Source of the DNA: Actinobacteria bacterium OK074
GTDB taxonomy: Bacteria > Actinomycetota > Actinomycetes > Streptomycetales > Streptomycetaceae
DNA length: 64,000 nucleotides
Assembly (NCBI GenBank): GCA_001298575.1
Contig: LJCV01000122.1
Span: 26,103 to 90,102, forward strand
Reading direction: 5' to 3'
This document shows, one piece after another, positions 1-9,204 of the stretch. The notes beneath the pieces were generated by a model. That model made no database searches and was not told where the DNA came from. It saw only the letters and a list, made by a program, of their open reading frames with translations. Position 1 is the stretch's first letter; each line of letters starts with the position of its first letter. Position numbers and translations under genes: made by a program.

Positions 1-1741
<1,741 letters not shown>

Positions 1742-1792
1742 CTTCAGAAGTCCTCACGGAAAGCGGGATTCACTGGTGGAACGCCTTCAAAA

Positions 1793-1811
1793 GTAAAAGT
1801 CTGACTTTTAC
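1793..1811. promoter_or_regulatory. Perfect inverted repeat in tkt/araC-type intergenic region
   Basis: GTAAAAGTC-T-GACTTTTAC, 9-bp perfect arms around one base, inside the 145-bp gap between the two divergent starts. It is strikingly AT-rich for this DNA. The size and symmetry suit a protein operator, possibly for the adjacent AraC-like regulator. The binding protein is unknown. Confidence 0.55.
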
Positions 1812-1886
1812 GGGGCCAGGTCTTCCTGTGTCAGCCTGTGGTGAAAGTGGGACACCGGGCGGCAGAGTGGACGGTACGAGAGCGGC

Positions 1887-2789
1887 ATGACGGACAGAAC
1901 AACCCAAGGCGACGGGGTGTCGGACGGCGACCCGATCAGAACCTTTCCCTTCCCGGTTGACCTGAGCGTCGGCGGCGTCGGGATGCAGGCGGGCCCGATG
2001 AACACCGACCGCAAGTGGCACGAGGACGCGCCGCTGGAACGCGTCCACCGCATCGACTTCCACGTGGTCATGCTCCTCGACCGCGGCCCCGTCACCCACA
2101 TGATCGACTTCGCCGAGTACGAGGTGGGCGCGGGCGACCTGCTGTGGATCCGCCCCGGCCAGGTGCACCGCTTCTCCCGGGCGAGCGAGTACCGCGGCAC
2201 GGTCCTGACCATGCAACCGGGATTCCTGCCGCGCGCGACGGTGGAGGCGACGGGCCTGTACCGCTACGACCTGCCGCCCCTGCTCCGCCCCGACGAGGCC
2301 CAACTGGCCGCCCTGCGCTGCTCCCTGGCCCACCTGGTGCGCGAGTACGAGGACACCGCCACCCTGCCGCCGTCCCTGCACACGGCGGTGCTGCGGCACT
2401 CGCTGAGCGCGTTCCTGGTACGGCTGGCCCACCTGGCGGCCAGCTCGGCGGAGGCGGCCCGGCGGCAGGCGGACACCACGTTCACCCGCTTCCGGGACCT
2501 GGTCGAGAAGGAGTTCGCCGCCAACCACAGCGTCAGCGCCTACGCCGACGAACTCGGCTACTCCCGCCGCACGTTGGTCCGCGCGGTCGGCGCCGCCACC
2601 GGGCTGACCCCGAAGGCGTTCATCGACCGCCGCGTCATCCTGGAGGCGAAGCGGCTGCTGGCCCACACGAGCCTGCCGATCGGGCGGGTGGGCGCGGCGG
2701 TCGGCTTCCCCGACCCGGGCAACTTCTCCAAGTTCTTCCACCTGCACACGGACATGGCGCCGGCGGCGTTCCGGGCGGAGCTGCGCTGA
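1887..2789 (+). CDS. AraC/XylS-family transcriptional regulator
   Basis: 300-residue DNA-binding regulator. Residues 20-130 look like the cupin-type sensor arm (VVMLLDRGPVTHMIDF and GAGDLLWIRPGQVHRFS are typical of the beta-barrel). Residues about 200-300 form the double helix-turn-helix (VSAYADELGYSRRTLVRAV and GRVGAAVGFPDPGNFSKFFH, ending with the usual APAAFR). Full length, no truncation. It is divergent from transketolase, and a 34-bp hairpin follows the stop. The ligand cannot be read from sequence. The cupin arm suggests a small molecule such as a sugar or an aromatic. Confidence 0.93.
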   Translation: MTDRTTQGDGVSDGDPIRTFPFPVDLSVGGVGMQAGPMNTDRKWHEDAPLERVHRIDFHVVMLLDRGPVTHMIDFAEYEVGAGDLLWIRPGQVHRFSRASEYRGTVLTMQPGFLPRATVEATGLYRYDLPPLLRPDEAQLAALRCSLAHLVREYEDTATLPPSLHTAVLRHSLSAFLVRLAHLAASSAEAARRQADTTFTRFRDLVEKEFAANHSVSAYADELGYSRRTLVRAVGAATGLTPKAFIDRRVILEAKRLLAHTSLPIGRVGAAVGFPDPGNFSKFFHLHTDMAPAAFRAELR

Positions 2790-2840
2790 CGCACGCGGGC
2801 GCGTGGCGGGGGTGCACGCGCGCGTGGCGGCGCGCACGGG

Positions 2841-2874
2841 AAAGCGGTCCCCACGCGCGCGTGGGGACCGCTTT
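2841..2874. terminator. Bidirectional terminator, 34-bp perfect palindrome
   Basis: Arms AAAGCGGTCCCCACGCG and its exact complement, with no unpaired loop. It lies between the convergent AraC regulator and GH16 gene and ends 18 bp before the GH16 stop, so it can serve both strands. Confidence 0.85.
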
Positions 2875-2892
2875 CAGTTACCGACGGGCCGG

Positions 2893-4311
2893 TCAGTGCC
2901 CGAAGTCGAACCAGTTCACGTTCACGAAGTCCGCCGACTGTCCGCTGGTGAAGGTCAGATAGACGTCGTGGGTGCCGGTCACCGACGAGATGTTCGCCGG
3001 GACCGTCCTCCAGGTCTGCCAGCCACCGGTGTTGGCGATCGAGAAGCTGCCGATCGGGGTGGCCGTGGGGCTGTCCAGCCGGACCTCGACCAGCCCGCTC
3101 ACCCCGCTCGCCGCGCCGCTCGCCACCCGGGCGTTGAACTGGGTGGCCGCGGTGGAGCCGAAGTCGACCCCCTTGTAGAGCGCCCAGTCACCGTTGGCCA
3201 GGGAGCCGAGGTCCTGGCCGCCGCCCGTGTCGGTGGTGGTCTCGGCGACGGTGCCGGACTGGCTGTCGTACGACTCCGCCTGGATCGCGCTGTACGCGTC
3301 CCGGCTGCCCGTCGGCGGGGTCGTGGAACCGCTCCCACTGGACGACAGCACCTGCACGTAGTCGACCGTCATCGGGTGGCCCGGGTCGGTGGCGGAGGTG
3401 GGGCCGCCGCCGTACGCGGCCGGGAAGGCGCCGCCCATGGCCACGTTCAGGATGATGAAGAAGCCGTGGTTCGTGGCGTTCGCCCAGGTCGTCGCGTCGA
3501 CCTGACTGGAGTTGACCGTCTCGAAGTTGACGCCGTCGAGGTAGAAGCGGATCTGCTCGGGGCTGGTCGAGCGGTCCCACTCCATCGCGTAGGTGTGGAA
3601 GCCCGCCTGGCAGGTCGTCCCCGTGCACGAGGTCGAACCGCCGATGCCCGTCGTCTCGTTGCAGGGGCCGCCCGGGTTGGTGCCGCAGTGCACCGTCGAC
3701 CAGTCGGTGTTGAGGCCCTGGACGTTCTCCATGATGTCCAGCTCGCCGACGCTGGGCCAGTTCTGGTAGTTGCCCCGGTAGGGGGCGCCCAGCATCCAGA
3801 ACGCCGGCCAGTAGCCCGCGGCGGCCGTGCCGGTCACGTTCGGCATCTGGATGCGTGCCTGGACGCGCAGGATGCCGCCCGCCGGGGGCTGGAAGTCGGT
3901 GCGCGCGGTTTCGATGCGGCCCGAGGTCCAGTTGCCCGAGGCGTCCCGGCGCGGGGTGATCAGGAGGTTGCCGTTGCCGTCGAGCGCGACGTTGTTGGTG
4001 CTCGACGTCATCGTCTCGACCTCGCCCGTGCCCCAGTTGGCCGCGCCGCCGGGGTACGAAGTGCCGGTGTCGTACTGCCAGTTGGTGGTGTTCACCCCGG
4101 TTCCGGCGGTGCCGTTGAAGTCGTCGAGGAAGACCTGGGTCCAGCCGGACGGGGGAGTGGGCGCGGTGGCGTCGGCCGGGGCGGTGGCCACCAGGGACGC
4201 GGCCACCGCCAGGGTGACCGTGCCGAACAGGGCGGCGAGCAGCCGCCGTGCGGAGCGGTGGGTGCGTCTGGACGGGAGCACGGCCGGGGGTGTGCCGGAG
4301 GTGTCGCTCAT
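2893..4311 (-). CDS. Secreted GH16 endo-beta-glucanase with C-terminal CBM6
   Basis: Extracellular glycoside hydrolase of 472 residues. A Sec-type signal peptide occupies residues about 20-48 (twin arginines, then LLAALFGTVTLAVAASLVA, cleavage near APADA). The GH16 catalytic domain spans roughly 50-310 with the active-site motif GELDIMEN, placing the nucleophile at E190, the assisting D192 and the acid/base E195. After a Ser/Thr/Gly/Pro linker, residues about 345-472 match a CBM6 carbohydrate-binding module (YSAIQAESYDSQSG near its start, VNVNWFDFG at its end). Likely substrates are laminarin-type beta-1,3-glucans, though lichenan-type GH16 enzymes look similar. ATG at 4311 has a GAGG ribosome site. 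A LacI-type palindrome lies 40-60 bp upstream, so sugar-responsive repression is expected. Confidence 0.93.
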   Translation of the reverse strand: MSDTSGTPPAVLPSRRTHRSARRLLAALFGTVTLAVAASLVATAPADATAPTPPSGWTQVFLDDFNGTAGTGVNTTNWQYDTGTSYPGGAANWGTGEVETMTSSTNNVALDGNGNLLITPRRDASGNWTSGRIETARTDFQPPAGGILRVQARIQMPNVTGTAAAGYWPAFWMLGAPYRGNYQNWPSVGELDIMENVQGLNTDWSTVHCGTNPGGPCNETTGIGGSTSCTGTTCQAGFHTYAMEWDRSTSPEQIRFYLDGVNFETVNSSQVDATTWANATNHGFFIILNVAMGGAFPAAYGGGPTSATDPGHPMTVDYVQVLSSSGSGSTTPPTGSRDAYSAIQAESYDSQSGTVAETTTDTGGGQDLGSLANGDWALYKGVDFGSTAATQFNARVASGAASGVSGLVEVRLDSPTATPIGSFSIANTGGWQTWRTVPANISSVTGTHDVYLTFTSGQSADFVNVNWFDFGH

Positions 4312-4350
4312 GAGGGAAGCCTCTCGGGTACGGAGTGCGGGTTCACTGCT

Positions 4351-4370
4351 CTCTGAGAGCGCTCTCAGAG
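4351..4370. promoter_or_regulatory. LacI-family operator, perfect 20-bp palindrome
   Basis: CTCTGAGAGC followed by its exact complement, centred on AGCGCT, 40-60 bp upstream of the GH16 start. The core GAGAGCGCTCTC closely resembles the known Streptomyces LacI-family operators for beta-glucan use (CebR type, GGGAGCGCTCCC). The rest of the gap to 4540 shows nothing else. Confidence 0.75.
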
Positions 4371-4540
4371 TGGGGTCAATGTGCTCTCCGGTGCTCCGAC
4401 CGTCAAGAGGTAAAGACGTGAAAGTTCCTTGTGCGCAAGGGAGTTCAGACAGTGAAGGGGAGATCGAGGGGGTACGCGTCGGCCGCCGGTGCCCGGTGGG
4501 TCCGGGCGCCGACGGCCGAGTGGGCAGGGGAGCGGTGGTG

Positions 4541-5821
4541 CTAGACCGCGCTGCCCGCCTTCCAGTCCGTCCACGACATGTTCCAGCCGTTGAGGCCGTT
4601 GGCCGGGTCGACCGTCTTGTCGCCCGAGTTCTTCACGATCACCACGTCGCCGAGGATCGAGCTGTCGTAGAACTTGTAGCCCGGCGTGGAGGTGTCGCTC
4701 GCGCCCTTCGCGTCGTGCAGGCCCACACAGCCGTGGCTGGTGTTCTGGCTGCCGAAGATCGCCGTCGAGGCCCAGTAGTTGCCGTGGATGAAGGTGCCCG
4801 ACGTGGTCAGCCGCTGGGCGTGCGGCACGTCCGGGATGTCGTACTCGTCGCCGAGGCCGACCGTCGAGGAGTCCATCTGCGTCTGCTTGAAGCGCTCGCT
4901 GATCACCATGATCCCGTCCCACGTGGTGTGGTCGGAGTCGCCGCCGGTGACGTCGTAGGTCGCGGACGTGGCGCCGTCGCGCTTCACGACCATCGTGTCC
5001 GTGGCCAGGTCGACGGTGCTGATCTGCGAGCGGCCGATGTGGAAGGTGACGTCCTTGGACTGGACGCCGTAGATCCCGTCCGCGCCCTCGATGTCCTTCA
5101 GGCGCAGGCTGAGCGTGATCGTCGTGCCCGACGCCCAGTACGTCTCGGGCCGGAAGTCGAGCCGGGTGTCGTCGAACCAGTGGCCGACCACCTCCACCGC
5201 GGGATCGGCGGTCACCGTGATCGCCTTCTGTACGGCGGCGCGGTCGGAGACGGCGTGGGTGAACTTGATCGACACCGGCATGCCGACGCCGGAGGTGGTG
5301 TTCGCCTCGGGGGTGAAGTAGCCCACGAAGGTCTCGCCGGGGGCCTTGGTGGTGAAGGTCGCGGTCTGCGCGGCGGAGCCGGTGGGCGTGGCCGTGACCG
5401 TGTACTTGGTGCCCGAGTACGGGTTCTTGGCGGAGGTCCACTTCGTCTTGGTGGCGTTGAGGGAGCCCGCCAGCGTGGAGCCGTCGTTGCCGGTCACCTT
5501 GACGGTGGCGAGGGTGCCGTCGGCCACGGCTATCTCCACCGGGCTGGTGAAGTCGGCCTTCTTGGTGCCGTCCGCCGGGGTCACCGTGATCGTGGGCGCC
5601 TTGGCCTTGGTGGTCTTCGCGTCCGCGCCCGAACCGGAGCCCGCCGCGTCCTCGGAGGCGTCCGCCGAACCGCTGCAGCCGGTCAGGACCAGCCCGGCCG
5701 GCACCGCGGCCCCCAGCGCGGCCAGCACCCCGCGCCGTGACCACGCCGACCGCCGCGCGGGCGGCTGCCCGGGCACGCCGGACTCGCCGGACGGGTCGGA
5801 TATCTGTGAGACGCCCACCAC
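4541..5821 (-). CDS. L,D-transpeptidase lipoprotein (YkuD domain)
   Basis: Cell-wall enzyme that makes 3-3 peptidoglycan cross-links on the outer face of the membrane. The N-terminus carries twin arginines (SAWSRRGVLAALG) and a lipobox GLVLTGC, so it is a lipoprotein, possibly Tat-exported. An Ala/Gly/Ser/Lys linker leads to Ig-like domains (PTITVTPADGTKKADFTSPV onward), as in mycobacterial LdtMt2-type proteins. The C-terminal YkuD domain has the conserved FIHGN histidine and the catalytic SHGCVGL cysteine. Two in-frame GTG codons (5821, 5818) follow a GAGGAG ribosome site at 5 and 8 nt. An ATG further upstream would give a longer protein but lacks such a site. About 426 residues, full length. 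Confidence 0.92.
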   Translation of the reverse strand: MVGVSQISDPSGESGVPGQPPARRSAWSRRGVLAALGAAVPAGLVLTGCSGSADASEDAAGSGSGADAKTTKAKAPTITVTPADGTKKADFTSPVEIAVADGTLATVKVTGNDGSTLAGSLNATKTKWTSAKNPYSGTKYTVTATPTGSAAQTATFTTKAPGETFVGYFTPEANTTSGVGMPVSIKFTHAVSDRAAVQKAITVTADPAVEVVGHWFDDTRLDFRPETYWASGTTITLSLRLKDIEGADGIYGVQSKDVTFHIGRSQISTVDLATDTMVVKRDGATSATYDVTGGDSDHTTWDGIMVISERFKQTQMDSSTVGLGDEYDIPDVPHAQRLTTSGTFIHGNYWASTAIFGSQNTSHGCVGLHDAKGASDTSTPGYKFYDSSILGDVVIVKNSGDKTVDPANGLNGWNMSWTDWKAGSAV

Positions 5822-6019
5822 ACGCTCTCCTCGTTTGCGCCGCGCCCCGGGAGCCCGCAGGAAGGTCCCGGTACGCGGTGAGATCACCAGTGCCGGTGCA
5901 TCGTGCGACATTTTTCTTGGTTGATTCTTTGAATCCCCGGTGCGCCGTCTGAGATTCGGATGAAGACCCGCTGGGTGGAGGGGTTTCGGGCGCTGTTGTG
6001 GCGCGCGTGTGCGGTGCGG

Positions 6020-6041
6020 CACAGTGTGGACGGTCACTGTG
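6020..6041. promoter_or_regulatory. Inverted repeat in divergent LDT / FAD-TPR intergenic region
   Basis: CACAGTG, 8-nt spacer, CACTGTG (perfect 7-bp arms) in the 376-bp gap between the divergent starts at 5821 and 6198. Two copies of CTGAGATTC (about 5949 and 6073) also lie in the gap. These are plausible operator sites. I see no gene in this stretch. Confidence 0.4.
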
Positions 6042-6197
6042 TGAACGGAGCATGAACGGCGGTCCGTTGGCCTGAGATTCAGGTGAGTTCGGTGCTCTGT
6101 GCACCAAATCCCCACCAATCCGATCGGGAAAGTTCGGAAAATGCGGGCAGGGCCAGGATCCATTGGCCCCGCCGATCACTTCGCCGGAGGTACTGAC

Positions 6198-8903
6198 GTG
6201 AACCCTGCCCGCGCACGGCACACCGTGGCCATCATCGGAGCGGGCGCGGCCGGCACGCTCACCGCGATCCAGCTGTGCGAGACGGCGGCCCGTCGCCGTA
6301 CGCCCGTCGACCTCGTCCTGATCGACCCGGCGCCGGAGGCCGGACGCGGCACCCCCCCCGCCACCCCCGACACCCGCCACCGGCTCAACGTGCCCGCGGG
6401 CGGCATGAGTTGCTACCCCGACGACGCCGGACACTTCACCCGCTGGCTGTGCCGCCACGGCGAACCCACCGTCACCCCGGCCCACTTCGCGACCCGCTAC
6501 CGCTTCGGCGCCTACCTCGCCGACACCCTCGGCCGGGCCATCGTCCGCTCCCACGACACCGTCGGTGTCCGGCGGCTGCGCACCCGCGCCGAGAGCTGTA
6601 CCGGCACCCCGGACGGCCGGGTGGTCATCCACCTCGCCGACGGGGACCCCGTGCTCGCCGACAGCGTCGTCCTGGCCACCGGCCCCGCCGCCCCTCCCGG
6701 CGACTGGGCGCCCGAGACGCTGCGCGCCTCCCCGCGGTTCATCACCGCCCCCTGGACGCCGGGCGCCCTCGACGGGCCGCTCGCCGACAGCGCCGACGTC
6801 CTGCTGGTCGGCACAGGGCTCACCGCCGTCGACCTCGCGGCCACGCTCGACGCCCCCGCCCGCACCGTGCACGCCGTCTCGCGCACCGGGCTGCTGCCCC
6901 AGCCGCACGCGCTGACGCCCGCGACCGCCATGCCCGCCCCCGAGAACCTCGGGGCCACGGAGACACGCGTCCCCTCCCTCGCCGAACTGCGCCGCGGCAT
7001 CTACCGCCACATCAGCCGCGCGGTGCGCCTGCACGGCGACTGGCGGCCCGCGCTGGACAGCCTCCGCCCGCACACCGCCCGCCTCTGGCACAGCCTCTCG
7101 CCCGAGGAGCGCGTCGCGTTCCTGGAGCGCGAGGGCACCCTGTGGAACACCCACCGCCACCGGATGGCCCCCGCCACCGCCGAGTCCCTCGGCCGGGCCC
7201 GCACCGCGCGCCGGCTGCGTGTGCACACCGGGCGGATCACCGCCGTCCGCACGGAGGTTGACGGTTCGCTGGCCGTCACGCTCGCGAACGGCCGTTCCGT
7301 ACGGGCGGGTTGGGTCGTCGACTGCACCGGGCCCGGACACCGGCTCACCGGCCCCCTGTGGACCTCCCTCCACGACGCCGGCGCCGCCGTACCCGGACCG
7401 CTCGGTATGGGGGTCGCCACCCGCGAGGGGCGGCTCGTGGACGCCCAAGGGCGGTGCGAGGGGCCGCTGTTCACGCTCGGGGCACCGCGCCGCGGGGAAC
7501 TGTGGGAGACCACCGCGATCCCCGAGATACGCGTCCAGGCCGCCGCCCTCGCCCAGCAGTTGCTCGCCCCCCTCGTCAAACCCGCCCGCGCCACCCGGCG
7601 TCCGCGGCGCAGGCCCGTCGACGCGCACGGCCTCGCCCTGTCCACGCACGCCGAGGCCGCGACCGCCTACCGCACCGGCATCGACCGGGTGCTGAAGGTC
7701 CGCGCGGGCGCCGAGGACGCGCTCGAACGCGCGGTCTCCCTCGACCCCGGCTTCGCCCTCGGGCACGCCGCGCTCGCCCTGCTCGGCCACGAGTGCGGCG
7801 CCGCCGTCGACGTACCGCGCGAACTCGCCGAGGCACAGCGGTGCGCGCGCGACCGGGCCGACGAGCGGGAGCGGTCGTTCGTGGAAGTGGTCACCCGGCG
7901 GGTCCAAGGGGTCGGCGGGGACGAGGCGTTGCTCCGGCACCTGGACCCCTACCCGGGCGACGCGCTGGCGTTGGCCACCGCCGTGCCGACCATCGCCTTC
8001 TCCGGCGTCAACGACCTCGACGACGACTACGCGTTGCGGCTCGTCGAGCGCACCTCGCCCGCGTACGACGGGCATTGGTTCCACACCTCGCTGCTCGCCT
8101 TCCTGCGGCAGGAGCAGGGGCGGCTGCACGAGGCGGGCGAACTCGCCCATCGCGCCCTGGCGGTTGAGCCCGCGTCGGGGCACGCCGTGCACGCGCTCGC
8201 CCACGTCCACTACGAGTCCGGGGCGCACGAGAAGGGCCGCGACTGGCTCGACGCGTGGGTGGCCGGGCAGGGGCGGGGTGCCGTGCACCGGGCGCACTTC
8301 TCCTGGCATGTCGCCCTGCACGAACTGGCGTTGGACGATCCGGCCGCCGTGCGCAAGCGGTGGTTCGCGCAGCTGGCGCCCGGTCGGGTGACCGGGGTGC
8401 GGGCGCTCGTCGACTCCGGATCGCTGCTGTGGCGGGCGCGGCTGAGCGACAGCTGGCGGGGGCCGGTGCCGGTGGGGGGCGTACTCGACTCCGTCGAGCG
8501 GGAGGTGCTGGAGCGGCCGGCGACCGCGTTCACCGCGATGCACGGCGCTGTCGCCCTGGCCGCTGCGGGGGACGGTGCCGCGCTGCGGCGGCTGCGGGAT
8601 CACGCGGCCGGGGCGGATGCCGTGCAGCGGGAGGTGATCGTGCCGTTGTGCGAGGCGTTCCTGGCGGTGGTGGAGGAGCGGTTCGGGGAGGCGGCGCGGG
8701 GGTTGGACGCGTTGTTGCCGGGGCTGCGGCGGGTGGGGGGCAGTGCCGCACAGCGGGAGGTGGTGGAGGAGACGTTGTTGTACGCCCTTGTTGCCGATGG
8801 GCGGTGTGAGGCCGCGCGGCGGTTGTTGGACGCTCGGTTGGACCGGACCTCTGCGCCTCGGGATCGGCGGTTGTTGGAGGCCCTGCCCGTCGTGGGGGTG
8901 TAG
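6198..8903 (+). CDS. FAD/NAD(P)-binding oxidoreductase fused to TTC38-like TPR domain
   Basis: 901-residue single reading frame made of two parts. Residues 1 to about 470 are a flavin oxidoreductase with the dinucleotide-binding motif VAIIGAGAAGT at 10-20, a second Rossmann glycine motif VGTGLTAVDLA near 204-214, and VVDCTGPGHRLTG. The N-terminal part resembles the FAD/NAD(P)-binding proteins often annotated near SidA-like hydroxylases. Residues about 485-901 (from LALSTHAEAATAYRTGID, then DPGFALGHAALALLGHE) look like a bacterial TTC38 tetratricopeptide protein, rich in helical repeats and lacking signal or membrane segments. GTG at 6198 has GGAGG seven bases upstream. A strong terminator follows. 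Substrate is unknown. The fusion suggests the two activities act together. Confidence 0.82.
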   Translation: MNPARARHTVAIIGAGAAGTLTAIQLCETAARRRTPVDLVLIDPAPEAGRGTPPATPDTRHRLNVPAGGMSCYPDDAGHFTRWLCRHGEPTVTPAHFATRYRFGAYLADTLGRAIVRSHDTVGVRRLRTRAESCTGTPDGRVVIHLADGDPVLADSVVLATGPAAPPGDWAPETLRASPRFITAPWTPGALDGPLADSADVLLVGTGLTAVDLAATLDAPARTVHAVSRTGLLPQPHALTPATAMPAPENLGATETRVPSLAELRRGIYRHISRAVRLHGDWRPALDSLRPHTARLWHSLSPEERVAFLEREGTLWNTHRHRMAPATAESLGRARTARRLRVHTGRITAVRTEVDGSLAVTLANGRSVRAGWVVDCTGPGHRLTGPLWTSLHDAGAAVPGPLGMGVATREGRLVDAQGRCEGPLFTLGAPRRGELWETTAIPEIRVQAAALAQQLLAPLVKPARATRRPRRRPVDAHGLALSTHAEAATAYRTGIDRVLKVRAGAEDALERAVSLDPGFALGHAALALLGHECGAAVDVPRELAEAQRCARDRADERERSFVEVVTRRVQGVGGDEALLRHLDPYPGDALALATAVPTIAFSGVNDLDDDYALRLVERTSPAYDGHWFHTSLLAFLRQEQGRLHEAGELAHRALAVEPASGHAVHALAHVHYESGAHEKGRDWLDAWVAGQGRGAVHRAHFSWHVALHELALDDPAAVRKRWFAQLAPGRVTGVRALVDSGSLLWRARLSDSWRGPVPVGGVLDSVEREVLERPATAFTAMHGAVALAAAGDGAALRRLRDHAAGADAVQREVIVPLCEAFLAVVEERFGEAARGLDALLPGLRRVGGSAAQREVVEETLLYALVADGRCEAARRLLDARLDRTSAPRDRRLLEALPVVGV

Positions 8904-8944
8904 TTCGTCTGGTGACTGCGGGTCCGTTGTGGTTGCTCGCGCAG

Positions 8945-8972
8945 TTCCCCGCGCCCCTTCGGGCGCGGGGAA
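8945..8972 (+). terminator. Rho-independent terminator, Streptomyces interspersed hairpin type
   Basis: TTCCCCGCGCCC, loop CTTC, GGGCGCGGGGAA: a perfect 12-bp stem with a tetraloop, 42 bp after the FAD-TPR stop. The flanking wording (GTTGCTCGCGCAG) is the common hairpin family scattered through Streptomyces genomes. No gene lies between 8904 and 9204. Confidence 0.85.
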
Positions 8973-9204
8973 TCCGCTGCGTCGATACCTGACCGATATG
9001 TAGGTGCTTGGAACCCCCACGCCGCGTTCTCCCTCTTCAGCGGTGGGTGGCGTCCGATGTCGTGCGAAACCCTCAGTTCGAGTCGCGTTCACAAACGGTG
9101 ACGTGCCGAAACGGAGCGTTCATAGCCTGTGCATGGTCTTTGCGCCGGCACACCGTTCACCATCGGATCACGACCACCCGCGCTCGCCGTACAGGGAGTT
9201 CCGC

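Noticed and set aside
4365..9092. 1575-codon open frame on the minus strand
   Set aside because: It overlaps the L,D-transpeptidase and FAD-TPR genes in another frame, its translation is Arg/Gly/Pro/His-rich with no domain, and it has no ribosome site. It is a high-GC shadow.
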